Source: Arachis hypogaea (lineage: Eukaryota; Streptophyta; Magnoliopsida; Fabales; Fabaceae). Taken from it: a DNA stretch of 64,000 nt. The DNA is taken from positions 114,647,905 to 114,711,904 of the forward strand of contig NC_092053.1 in the NCBI RefSeq assembly GCF_003086295.3. The letters are read 5' to 3'. The notes beneath the pieces were generated by a model. The model did no database searches. It was not told where the DNA came from and worked only from the letters and a program-made list of their open reading frames with translations. Position 1 is the first letter of the stretch, and each line of letters starts with the position of its first letter. Below, piece by piece: positions 1 to 10,807 of this stretch. The position numbers and the translations under genes are program-made.

Positions 1-43
1 ATAACACAATTCCTCAATATAAGACATACTTCTAAATATCCAT

Positions 44-112
44 AACCTTCATTAGCTTCTCCGCCACAACCTTCATTAGCTTCTCCGCCACAACCTTCAT
101 TAGCTACTCCTT
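44..112. repeat. 24-bp tandem repeat, nearly 3 copies
   Basis: The unit AACCTTCATTAGCTTCTCCG plus CCAC runs from 44 to 67 and 68 to 91. A partial third copy starts at 92 and decays after CTACT. No coding frame is associated with it. Confidence 0.85.
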
Positions 113-756
113 ATATTCAGCAGAGATGCAAATATCCATAACGCGAAAATGACTGAGCTTTATATGTGTGTATAGGGTATAAATAAAGAAATTCCATATC
201 ATTTTTGATAAGTGCAACAATCCTCGTTCTTCTTCTCTGAAATTAGAACACAATCCGAAAACAAAATTTCACAGAAAAACAAAAACAAAATAATTGAAAC
301 TTGCATTGAAACCCCCCAAAACAATGCTCTGCTCGTTCTTCTTCTTTGAAATTAGAACACAAGTTTGACACACACACACACACACATTTGCCCAACCATG
401 GCCATAGTCTATTTAGCCAATAAACAATTACAGCAGAAGCAGATAAATACCACTTTGAATCTCACCATACACATATATTCAATCCAAGCAACTTTTGAAT
501 CCCTAAAATCATCCATTGTTAGCTACATGATGACATTAATATGGCAAAAAACCAAAATGCGCATAACATGGTTAACCCGTTTGTCCACTAAAGAAAACGG
601 CACAAAACAAAAGCTAAACATGACCAAAAATAAATAAATAAAAAAAAAGAAGAAGAAACAGCAATACGAAAATAGTTGAGAAAAAAGAAAGAACACATTT
701 AGGAAAATCGAGAAGTAGAGCGGATGGAATTTGCAAGGATCTGATATGTGAGGAGT
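113..756. other. non-coding flank with one dispersed direct repeat
   Basis: AT-rich sequence. A block of about 33 bp (CTCGTTCTTCTTCT... to GAACACAA) occurs near 222-253 and again near 330-361. A short CA run lies near 369-386. A 90-codon open frame at 365-637 has plain AT-rich composition and no recognisable domain, so I do not call it. On the minus strand this would be the 3' flank of the CML fragment at 757-840. Confidence 0.5.
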
Positions 757-840
757 TTACTTAGCAACCATTCTGGCGATGAAATCCTCGTAACGGATCT
801 TACCATCGGGGCCAACATCAACCTCCCTGATCCAGAAGTT
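757..840 (-). pseudogene. 3' end of a calmodulin-like gene (CML13/CML14 type), EF-hand fragment
   Basis: Read on the minus strand, this encodes a final EF-hand: [18 protein letters not shown], then IARMVAK and a stop (TAA at 757-759). The loop [12 protein letters not shown] and the IARMVAK end are what I know from the plant CML13/CML14 calmodulin-like Ca2+ sensors. Immediately upstream (841-950) the frame stays open but reads as a hydrophobic Ala/Val-rich stretch unlike any CML, and a short ATCCAGAAG unit is duplicated next to the junction. So only about 27 codons are recognisable. It could be a true last exon preceded by an intron, but I see no clear acceptor and no other exon within about 750 bp upstream. 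A captured or decayed gene fragment is more likely. Confidence 0.7.
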
Positions 841-1597
841 CTCGATCCAGAAGCTCTCTACCGCAACAGACACGGCAATGGTGACGGTGCCGGTGGTGGA
901 AACGGCAGCGAGAACGGCAGCAAGAATGGCGTATGTAGAAAACTTAGGGTTTCATTCTCTTTCAGTAAACTCGGTGCCTCACATTTTGGGAAAAAAAAAA
1001 GAGAAAATAATGTTTTATTCCAAAACTTTGAATTTTAATTAATTATGAGTTGAGGTTTTTTAAAATGCCATAAATAAAATATATTATGGAGGTTTTTAAA
1101 ATCTCCACCAAAATACTCCCTCAAATCAATATTAATCTTGTAGTGGTTAGTAGAGGCAACGAGGTCCTTTTTATTTTTTCTGTGAGTAATCATAGTTGGA
1201 GTGATTTTTGGGTTTCTTGGATATTGAGTAAAAATAATGTTAATGTATGCTATATTTTTTGGCCTATGACACAAAAAAAAAAGTTTTTGTCCAAGAACAA
1301 AAAAAGGGCCAAGAATTGGCCCCTAATGAGCCAAAATTAATTACTCATCATAACATTTCATTATCCAACCTAATTAGGAGTCTCCTCACGTGGTTCCATT
1401 GAACTTTTTCTGCAACGTCTCTGACACACTGAACAATATGTCTCCTTCCTATACAACATGTTATAACCACAAGTTGCCACCACATATCTACACATGTGGA
1501 TGCTAAGTTACTATCTATACCATAGAACTTGCCTTAGTTAATACGTCAGCTTCTTGCTCACTGATGTAATGTGTTCGACTGCAATTGTGCTTTTCAT
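841..1597. other. AT-rich intergenic DNA
   Basis: There is no recognisable gene. Open frames at 1086-1340 (+) and 1035-1274 (-) overlap each other and have no domain. The segment ends where the LTR of element GyA begins at 1598. Confidence 0.45.
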
Positions 1598-1793
1598 TAT
1601 AAGAATCTGTATTTTCGACAAAAAAATCTAAATATAAATAAGTTATAATTTATTTTATTAATTAAAATTTTTTAGTTTTAAAAATTAATTTACTAAAAAT
1701 AATTAAATTAATTTTATAATTATTAAAATTTAAATTAATAATAATTTATATATAATTTTTTTATTATAATGAGATATTTTAAGAAAGAATAAA

Positions 1794-1794
<1 letters not shown>

Positions 1795-1830
<36 letters not shown>
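1795..1830. repeat. (TTA)12 microsatellite inside the GyA LTR
   Basis: Twelve uninterrupted TTA units. The homologous position in the 3' LTR (about 5740-5767) carries a shorter run, so the array has changed length since insertion. Confidence 0.95.
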
Positions 1831-1832
<2 letters not shown>

Positions 1833-3628
1833 CGCTTTGGTTAAAATAAAGTTTAGTTAATATTATTATTAAGTTCAAAATCTGTCGGTATGAGTAAATA
1901 TTGGTACTCTTTAGTGAACTTAGCTTTGCTAATGTTTTTATTGCATATTTTTTATCATTATGTTACTAATGTAAATTATATTAGTAACTCGTACATATTT
2001 ATCCTTTTATATATATATTATTACTTGTGTTTTAATATATCCAGCTTTTATAGTTATCCGTTTAAGATATTTATAATTTGAATCGCTGACTCAGCAGCTT
2101 AAGAACGTGACACCCAAGCCTTCCCTTGCCACCACACCATCATCGTTAATTAACTAATCCTATCTTCTCTCATGAACCACCGAAACCATAAGAAAAACAA
2201 GAGAGAAAGACCGTGAGAGAGAAAATGAATACCTCCATGGAACCGTGACCTTCAAGCTTCGATTTCTTGCGATCCATAACTCTAATAAAAAATCTAATCC
2301 GATAAAAGTGCTAATATCTTCCTGCTCTTCACGTTGATGACTTTTGTTTGAGAGAAGTCGTTAGAAGGAGCCGCTGAACCTTCCATAGCCGCAGTCATGA
2401 GGAGCGTCGCCATTGAGCTGCCGCAAGAAGAGTCAGACGAGATAGAGAGGACGCGATGGAGAAGATAGGAAGGTGTAGTGGTTTCCTTCACCGCCATTGC
2501 AGCCACCAAGCCATCAGGAGCCACCGTCGTTGTTGTTTGAGGCTGACCGGAAGAATGGAGGTGACGGTGGCACTGCTGCATATGACAACAAATGGCTGCG
2601 TTGCCACTGAAGCTCTCTGCCGCCGTTCTGCTCGTCAAAAATTATCATCGGAGCTACAGCTGCTCCATTCCTTGGTCATTCTCTAAGTACATGTTGAGTT
2701 TCAGTCCTTACATATCGCGTTTGGAGTTTTTGTTGTTGTTGCAGAAGCGGTATAGAGCTGTAGTTGCGGCTGCCGCTGTTGCTAGACAAGAGGAATAAGG
2801 TTCTTAGATGCGTTTGGTTTTATGGGTTCAACTATTCGAGGTAGGGGCGCTTTTCTTAAACTTATTTTATTTTTAAAGAATTGTTATAAGTTGATATTAA
2901 TGCGAAAAATGTATGTTTATGATTTTCGTAAGTCTTATGGACTGAACTAAGTTGCTTTGAATAAATGAAATTACTTGCCTAGTAGGTTGTTGTTGAATTA
3001 GTTTTTCTTGAATTACTGGAAAGGATTTAATACCAGAATTTAGTTTAATTTTGGAAATGATTTGATTTTAGAAAAGATTTAATATTAAAATTTGGTTTGA
3101 TATTGAACCCGATTTGATATTGAAATTTGGTTTAAAATATTTTTGAAAATGATTTGCTATTTGGAAATGATTGAGAAGGATTTGAGGGATGTTTGGATGG
3201 GACCCTTGAAGGGTGGCAAAGTCCAAATTTTAGAGGAGATGCTGCCCAAATTTTTATAACAATTAGAGGCTTCGTTTGAAATGGTGATTTAAAAAGATTT
3301 GGATTTAAGGGTTACATGGTTTGATTTATTTAGAAAAGAATGAATTCTATTTTGATTTTGAAATTATTGATGGATGAAATGGAAGGTGTAATAATAAGGA
3401 ATGAGGGATGATGAGGACTGATTTTTAAAGTATGATTGTTTAATGAATTGAATGATATTGAGAAGTCGGGTAAGATGCGGTAGCGTTGTCCACTTGCTCC
3501 GGGTAAAAGATAAGGAAGAAGAATGATTGAAAATGATTATGAGGACAATGATTATGAATGTGAAGTGTGAATGTATGTTCTGTTTTATTTTTTTGCATCA
3601 CTTTCTCTCTATTTGTAAAGTGTGTGAG

Positions 3629-3900
3629 GCACTATATCCCATGAGTGTAGCGGGCACTATATCCCAAGAGCATGGTGGGCACTATATCCCAAGAGTGTGG
3701 GAGCACTTTACCCTGGAAAGTGTGTCGGGCACTATATCCCATGAATGTGGCGGGAACTATATCCCAAAGAGCGTGGCGGGCGCTATTTCCAAGAGTGTGG
3801 GAACACTTTATCCCAGGAAATGCGACGAGCACTATATCCTATAAGTGTGACGGGCACTATATCCCAAGAGTGTGACAGACACTATATCCCAATAGTGTGG
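3629..3900 (+). repeat. 25-bp minisatellite, about 11 degenerate copies
   Basis: The core is GCACTATATCCCAAGAGTGT followed by GGCGG, repeated about 11 times with unit lengths of 24-26 bp. Two units are divergent (ACTTTACCCTGG, ACTTTATCCCAGG). The array creates open frames in several phases on both strands; these are artefacts of the repeat. The 3' LTR is truncated before this point, so I cannot tell whether the array predates insertion. Confidence 0.9.
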
Positions 3901-4754
3901 AGGCATGCATCATACTGCATTTGTTTGCTATTGTCTGGGTGTGTCTAGGTGTTTTGGTTTGCCTATCTGATGAATTCTATTTAACTGGTAACTCTGATAC
4001 TTGCTATAACTATTCTTTGAATGTGTTTTCCTTGTATTTGTTTGTGCTTGTGATTGATTTCTGTTTTGAGCATTTGGTGGTGGACTAATAATAGCGGTGA
4101 TAGGTTTTGTTGGGTCGGAAGCCGAGATTTGAATTAATTTGGGCTAGAGGCGGTGATTGGTTGGATTAGTGGTAAGTTTTGGTTAAAATGTTTTCTTAGT
4201 AAGGGGTGGAATGCGTGAAATGTTATTTGCGTGAAATTTTTATAAGAAAAATATGAGTTTTAAATTTGGATAATAAACTGACAATCACTGTGATTGAAAA
4301 TAGTTTTATTTAGAATATTTTTTATAACAATTCTTAAACCCTCTACTGAGAACCAGCAAGGACGATGTTCTCACCCCTTACAGACTTCTTTTTTCAGGAC
4401 CGACGAGGAAGCTTGCGGAGTTTTTGTTACGTTCCTAGATGCACTGCTTCTGTTTGTATACATATATTATAGATTTCCCTCGCCTTTATTATTATAATAT
4501 TGTAAGAGGGATAGGAGTTGTATATTTTGTATGTATATTATATTTATAAGCTACTTGTGTATGAAGTTTCGTATATATGTATATTCATGTTTGTATTAGC
4601 GAAAACGAGATTTCGATTTTTCAAAGAAAACAACGATACGGTTTCGAGTCAAAGGCTCTTATTTTATTATTATATATATGAAGTCGTTGTAATACTTCTC
4701 GTTATCAGAGTGGCGCATCCAGAAGTGTGACATTCTGATAGTAAGAGTGTTACA

Positions 4755-5541
4755 TTATGGTATCAAAGTAGTTCGTTCCTATTAGAGCCTTGAAAATGGA
4801 CTGACTATGCTTCACTACATACTCTGAGTGTCTGTCATACAGTAGGACTTGTCCTAATGACAAGAGTTCGAGTTTCATATGCATGATTATCTATTGATTA
4901 ATGTTGTTAGTCGACCGTTGCATCTCTCATGGTATTAGGTCTGGCCAACTTAATACTGATGATTTGTGTATACGGAAACACTAATGAATTGTCATAGACG
5001 AAATAGAGCTAATATGTGATGCAAATAACAGGTTTTGGGAACATTAGAGGTGATTTTTCACGATTAACTCGGCTTTGAATCACAATACCTGTTTGTATCC
5101 TGTGACTTGGTACACCTTCCTTTCTTTTATAATTGCATTGAAGTCCTTTGTTCGAATTTCTTTCCCGAAAAGTGATTTGCTTATTTTCCAATCTTATTTC
5201 TTTGTTTGCATCTATCTTTGCTTGACCTTATTTGTAAATATATGCTTGAATCTTCTGGATTATCTCTCTTTGTTGTTGTTTATACTTCTTTTCTTGAATC
5301 TTGTACTCTTTGATATGATCTTGAATTCATTCTGGCGCAACAAAACGATCCTCGAATCATCTTGTAACTTCTACTTCACATTACACATTATATTCAAATC
5401 ATACGGGTTCTTGGTATTTGGAAACTATATATGCCAAAATTTTTTGCTTCTTCCCTAATGTGTTCAAAAGTAAAGTTAGTTTAAATTTTTTCCATCTTGT
5501 ACCAATTTTCGAGAACGAAAATTTTTGTAAGGTCGGTAGAA
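4755..5541 (+). mobile_element. collapsed interior of GyA with primer binding site
   Basis: TGGTATCAAAGT at 4758-4769 follows the LTR end by three bases. It matches the initiator-tRNA-Met primer site with one change. The next stretch (AGCCTTGAAAATGGACTGAC...) is homologous to the leader of the intact chromovirus CV at 10610-10650. Only 787 bp separate the two LTRs, and I recognise no gag, protease, RT or integrase. The frame at 5075-5458 (127 codons) has no domain I know. The 3' edge (GGTCGGTAGAA at 5531-5541) resembles the pre-LTR edge of CV (GGTGGGTAGAA). This is a large internal deletion or a terminal-repeat-only derivative. Confidence 0.75.
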
Positions 5542-5736
5542 TATAACAACCTGCATTTTCGGAAAAAAATCTAAATATAAATAAGTTTTAATTTATTTTA
5601 TTAATTAGACTCCTTATATTTTTAGAAACTAATTTACTAAGAATAATTAAATTATTTTATGATTATTAAAATTTAAATTAATTATGATTTATATATAATT
5701 TTTTTATTATAATGAGATATTTCGAGAAAGGATAAA

Positions 5737-5769
<33 letters not shown>

Positions 5770-6153
5770 CGCTTTGATTAAAATAAAATTTAGTTAATAT
5801 TATTATTAAGTTCAAAATCTGTCAGTATGAGTAAATATTGATACTTTTTAGCGAACTTAGCTTTGCTAATGTTTCATTGTATATCTTTTATCATTATGTT
5901 ACTAATGTCATTTATATTAGTAACTCATACATATTTATTCTTGTATATATTATTACTTGTGTTTTAATATATCCAGCTTTCATAGTTATCCGTTTAAGAT
6001 AATTATAATTTGAATTGCTGACTCAGCAGCTTAAAAACGTGACACCCAAGCCCTCCCTTGCCACCACACCATCATCATTAATTAACTAATCTTATCTTTT
6101 CTCATGAACCACCGAAACCATAAGGAAAACAAGAGAGCAAGACCGTGAGAGAG
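5542..6153 (+). mobile_element. 3' LTR of GyA, first part
   Basis: The sequence runs from TATAACAACCTG and aligns with 1598-2220, including the ATT run and the segment GCTGACTCAGCAGCTTAA. It is interrupted at 6153 by S1 and resumes at 19243. Divergence from the 5' LTR is obvious by eye, with many substitutions and small indels, so GyA is much older than the elements nested in it. Confidence 0.85.
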
Positions 6154-7285
6154 TGATGAGCGGATAATTTATACCCTTTTTGGCATTGTTTTAGGTAGTT
6201 TTTAGTATATTTTAGTTACTTTTTATTATATTTTTATTAGTTTTTATTCAAAATCACATTTCTGGGATTTACTATGAGTTAGTGTGTTTTTCTATAATTT
6301 CAGGTATTTTCTGGCTGAAATTGAGGGACCTGAGCAAAAATCCGATTCAGAGGCTGAGAAAGGACTGCAGATGCTGTTGGATTCTGACCCTCCTGCACTC
6401 GAAATGGATTTTCTGGAGCTACAGAAGCCCAATTGGTGCGCTCTTAATTGCGTTAGAAATTAGAAATCTTGGGCTTTCCAGAAATATATAATAGTCCATA
6501 TTTTTCCCAAGATTTGATGGCCCAAACTGGCGTTAAAATCCAGCCAAAAACTTTCTGGCGTAAAATGCCAGAACTGGCATACTTTTCGATGTTAAACGCC
6601 CATTTTGGCACCCAGGGTGGCGTTTAACTCCAATATGAGGCATATGCACGTGGAAGCTTGAAAGCTCAGCCCAAAAACTCACCAAGTGGGCCCCGAAAGT
6701 AAAATTCTGCACTATCTACACCTAGTTACTCATTTTTTGTAACCCTAAGTTACTAGTTTAGTATAAAAACTACTTTTAGAGATTCATTTAGCAACTCATG
6801 ATATTTTACACTTCATATTGTATCTTCTACGGCATGAGTCTCTAAACCCCATAGGTGGGGATGAGGAGCTTTGCTGTGTTTCAATGGATTAATGTAATAA
6901 CTACTATTTTCTATTCAATCACACTTGATTCTATTCTAAGATATTCACTCGTACTTCAATATAGAGAATATGATGATCCGTGACACTCATCATTATCCTC
7001 AACCTATGAACGCGTGCCTAACAACCACTCCCATTCTATCTGAGCTCAACGTAGTCATTGGGCGACAGCTTGAGTGTGTATCTCTTGGGTTTCTAATCTA
7101 CGGACCGAGTCCAGGGGGTTAGAATCATCGTGGTATAGGCTAGAACCAATTGGTAGCATTCTTGGGATCCAGAAAGTCTAAACCTTGTCTGTGGTATTCC
7201 GAGTAGGATCTGGGAAGGGATGACTGTGATGAGCTTCAAACCTGCGAATGTTGGGCGCAGTGACAATGTGCAAAAAGACAAGGGT
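6154..7285 (+). mobile_element. solo LTR S1 (FIDEL-type), first part
   Basis: The sequence starts TGATGAGCGGATAATTTATA, the start shared with S2 and with the AtD LTRs. It is followed by the family landmarks TTTCAGGTATTTTCTGGCTG, a palindromic GGCGTT...AACGCC cluster (6526-6632), CAAGTGGGCCCCG and CTGTGGTATTCCGAGTAGGA. The left target duplication is GAGAG (6149-6153). The chromovirus CV interrupts it at 7285. Joined with 18769-19242 it is one LTR of about 1.6 kb with no interior, which is the signature of LTR-LTR recombination. Confidence 0.9.
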
Positions 7286-10200
7286 TGTAAGACCCGGTTA
7301 ATTAACGGCTAATTAACCCATATATGAGAATTTATTCTAGAAAGCCAAAAATGATATTTTTATGGCTTAATATGATAGAGAAAATTGAGACGAGAATTTC
7401 GGTACCAATTTTATGGAAATCGGACCAAGATTGGACCGAACGGGCCAAACCGGTCCAACCGGACCCAAAGTGGGCCCTTGGCCCAACATAACTAAACCAA
7501 AACCCTAGTTTTCAGCACTCTCTCTCCTCACACAACACTAATACACGCTGAAAAAGAGAGGCCATGGAGGGAAGAACACTCTCTCAAGTTCTATCTCTCA
7601 CTTGATCTTCAAACCACCATAACTTTTGATCTAGAGCTCCGATTACCGCTCCGTTTGCGGCCACGCGTTCACCACGGAGAGCTCTACAAAACCCATACAA
7701 TTAATCTTAAGGTAAGCCACGTTTTACTGTTCGAAATTCCAGCCCTTGATTTCGAGTTTCATGAGTAAAAATGTTGAGATTTTGGGTTCTTTGATGTTAT
7801 AGGACCTAACTCTCTTGAAGGAGAAGGTTAATCTTGTCTCTTTGGACCTTGGGTGTGGTAAGATTCTCAACCCTAGTATAATTTGTTGTTCTATGAGGTT
7901 TGGGCATTGAGATGTTGTGTATGAGTATGATGATTGTGGCTTAGGTTGTGTATATGTGAATATTGGAGCTTGATTGGTGATTTTGGAAAGCTTGGAAGAG
8001 GGTTTTGTGTGATAAAATCTATTCTTGGAGGTGTTGATACCTTGAGAGCTTGTGGACAATTGGTTTGGAAGTGCTCCGGTTGAGCTTGGGAAATTGGCTA
8101 AGGTATGGTTTCGGTTTCCCGTATCTAATATGTAATGTGGTAGGAAATACTTAGGCTAGAGGCCCTAAGATAGGCATTGAATTGATGATGTTGTGGAATG
8201 GTTGAGATATATGATGTGATCATATGTGTGATTATGAATATTGATGCCTTGATTGTGTGATATGTGAGAAAATGCATGTTGTGATATATGCTTGATGAAT
8301 GATTGAGGTTGAATTGATGGGTGGTGCCATATTGTTGGTGAGTATGATGATTATGTATAATGATGGTTGATTGAAAATTGATATTGTTAGAAATTGGGAT
8401 GAGAAGGATGTATGACATAATATTGTGTTTATCCTTTGGCCTTTTGATTGAGAAGTGTTAAAATGGTTGGAGGTAGTTTTGAGAATTTTGGTAAAATGTC
8501 AATGCGTGAGTTGAGGATGGCTTGTTGTTGAATTTGGTACACTTTGATTGATTTCAAAGAAAAGGGATGAAATTGGCATGTTTTAATTGATTTTGAAAAG
8601 AGTTGAAAGTGGCTTGTTTTGAAAATGGCACTTTGTGGTTTTGAATGAAAATATGGTTTTTGGGCATACTTTGACGGGACATAACTTGGACTACGGATCT
8701 TTGATTTGTGCCAATTCTGTTTAGAAATGAAATTGGATCCGGGATGTCCATGCCGTTCGAAGAACGGGTGAAAAATGATTTAAAATGAGAGAGTTATGAC
8801 CGTTGGAAGATTGTGGGTTGAATCTGTGAATTCTGCAGCTTTTAACTTAGAAAATTTTTAGCAGAATGACCCCTCGCGCGTAGGCGCACTTGACGCGTAT
8901 GCGCCGTTCTTCGAGAAAGCATCATCCATGCGTGCGCGTGGAGTGCGCGTACGCGTGGCCCTGTTTTCATCCCAAAGTTGATTTTTGAGTTTTAAAAGCC
9001 AAATTTCATACGTCTAAGCCTCCGATCTCACCACTTATGTCTTAAATCATTATGATATGCCTAGCATGAGAAAAAGGGCTAGTGAATATGGTAACTTGCG
9101 AGTGAAGCAAGGGGAAAAATGAATGATCATTGAGGATCATAGATGATTATGTGAGATGCGGAGAATGGCGGCGGAAGTGCTTGTTATGCCATGGGCCGAA
9201 TGGCCGTAATTGTTAATGAATTGGCTGGTTATGGATTTAACCGTGAGCCGGATGGCTAGATTATTGCCGTGTTACGGCGGAGCCATGTTTATGGCCAAGT
9301 ATAAATGCATATATGCTGTTGATTGAATTGTGAATGTTTGCACTTCCACCATTGGAGATGAGGGTTTCCCTGGGTAGTAGCAATGGCTAGCCACCATGTG
9401 CTCCAGGTTGAGACTCGAAGCTCTGTTAACCCAATGTCGTAAGTGTGGCCGGGCACTGTGAAAGGCCCGGATGAGCTCGCCCCCATAAATATTCACCAGT
9501 GATGGTGATGGATAAATATTCACCAGTGAGGGTGATGGATATGGATCATGATTATGATCAAGTTTATGATGAGTATAACTCGAGTTGGGGATGCACGACA
9601 GAGGGACAGTCTAATGGCTAGCTACCAGGACTTGTCGGGTTGGCTCTATAACCGACAGATGATATCATCAGCCACTAGGGACAGGCATGCATCATAAGCA
9701 TACTACATGAATTGTTTGAGATTGCCTATTTGACTGCATATTACTTGCTAATTTCCTAAATGCCTTATCTGTTCCTATTTGTAAATCTCTTGTCTGATAT
9801 AACTATGTTTGCTATATTATACTCCTGCTGGTGGTTGGGAGGTCTGAAGGAATTGGAAAGGAAAGTATTAGTTAGACTGAAGAATCTTTAGTCAGTTGCC
9901 ACTTACGGTTTAGCTTGTTTATAAGCTTTGATATTATCTGAAGGAAGTTCCAGGATTGCCTTCGGCTTTTCTCTATTATTATGTATTATATATGTGGAAG
10001 CTGTTACCGTGCTGGGGACCTCTGGTTCTCACCCATGCGGATTTTGTGGTTTTCAGATGCAGGACGCGAGACTTCTCGTTGAGGCATGCTGGAGACTTCC
10101 GAATTAGCGAAGATCTTTATTCTCGGGGCTCTGTTTTGGTTTATATATCTTGTTTAGATAATTTTATCTCCATTAAATAATACAAACTGTGATGACTCCT

Positions 10201-10588
10201 TCTAGAGGGGATTTTTGGAGAATAGGTTTTCTGTATTTGTGTCCCTTTGGGTTTCCTTTGGGGTTTCCTTATTTTATTATATGTATATATTGCTATGCTC
10301 GGACCGGTTATCTTCGCAACCGGATTTTGAGTCTTGATATTTCTATTTTTGACACTCTTTTGTATATATATAATCTCGCGTTAGCTTGTCCCTGCTCGTT
10401 ACGTTATCGATCGGAGTGTTGCGCTTTCGAGTTACGGTTTTTGTTTACCCCTTTTTCTACAAAGGATCCTAGTTATAATCAATTATTCATACTACTATAC
10501 GTACTAAATTTTTGTTTTAGAGGTCGTAATACCTTGCCATCTCTGAATTATGACTTAAGCATAAGACTCTGTATGGTAGGGTGTTACA
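7286..10588 (+). repeat. 5' LTR of CV
   Basis: A 3.3 kb LTR with no coding content. Open frames such as 8125-8418 (-), 9272-9523 (-) and 10189-10683 (+) recur almost unchanged in the 3' LTR. A CpG-rich patch (8875-8960) carries repeated GCGCGTAGGCGCAC- and GCGTACGCGTGG-like words. A 27-bp unit (ATAAATATTCACCAGTGA...) is duplicated near 9486-9540. Confidence 0.95.
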
Positions 10589-10591
10589 TTA

Positions 10592-10603
10592 TGGTATCAG
10601 AGC
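10592..10603 (+). promoter_or_regulatory. primer binding site of CV, tRNA-iMet
   Basis: TGGTATCAGAGC, the classic complement of the 3' end of plant initiator tRNA-Met, lies three bases after the LTR end. Confidence 0.95.
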
Positions 10604-10807
10604 AGTTCGTTCCTGTAGAGCCTGAGAAATGGACTGACTATGCTTCTTTGCATTTTCTGTGTGTGTGTGTTATGTGCTACTAGTATATCTGCTTGATATA
10701 ATTGGCATAAACATTCATGAGCATGCATTTGGGACTTTGAAGCACTAGACTTTCGATATTGAGACTGATCAACTTAATATTGATTGTTTGGTGTGTATAG
10801 GAACCAG

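Larger units (their letters stand above)
1598..4754 (+). mobile_element. 5' LTR of an old Ty3/gypsy element (GyA)
   Basis: The LTR starts TATAAGAATCTG (a decayed TG start) and ends GTGTTACA, directly before a tRNA-iMet-type primer binding site. About 1.1 kb of it recurs, diverged, at 5542-6153 continued at 19243-19751, which fixes it as one of a pair of LTRs. Length is about 3.16 kb, long but usual for Tekay/Del-type chromoviruses. It contains a (TTA)12 run and a 25-bp minisatellite. Open frames at 2294-2638 (-) and 2456-2686 (+) are recognisable in both LTR copies, so they are LTR sequence and not genes. Confidence 0.85.

Noticed and set aside
365..637. 90-codon open frame near the left edge
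   Set aside because: AT-rich, no domain, no conservation evidence; starts in a CA repeat.
3629..3900. CRISPR-like array
   Set aside because: Units are contiguous and degenerate with no unique spacers; plant nuclear context.
3527..3948. Overlapping open frames on both strands with SVAGTISQE-like repeats
   Set aside because: They translate a 25-bp minisatellite in several phases; non-coding LTR sequence.
8125..8418. 97-codon minus frame in the CV 5' LTR, and its copy at 16300-16593
   Set aside because: Lies in both LTRs with no recognisable domain; present only because the LTR is duplicated.
10189..10683. 164-codon plus frame near the CV primer site
   Set aside because: Spans the LTR end and primer site, no motif; the 3' LTR copy diverges once it leaves the LTR.
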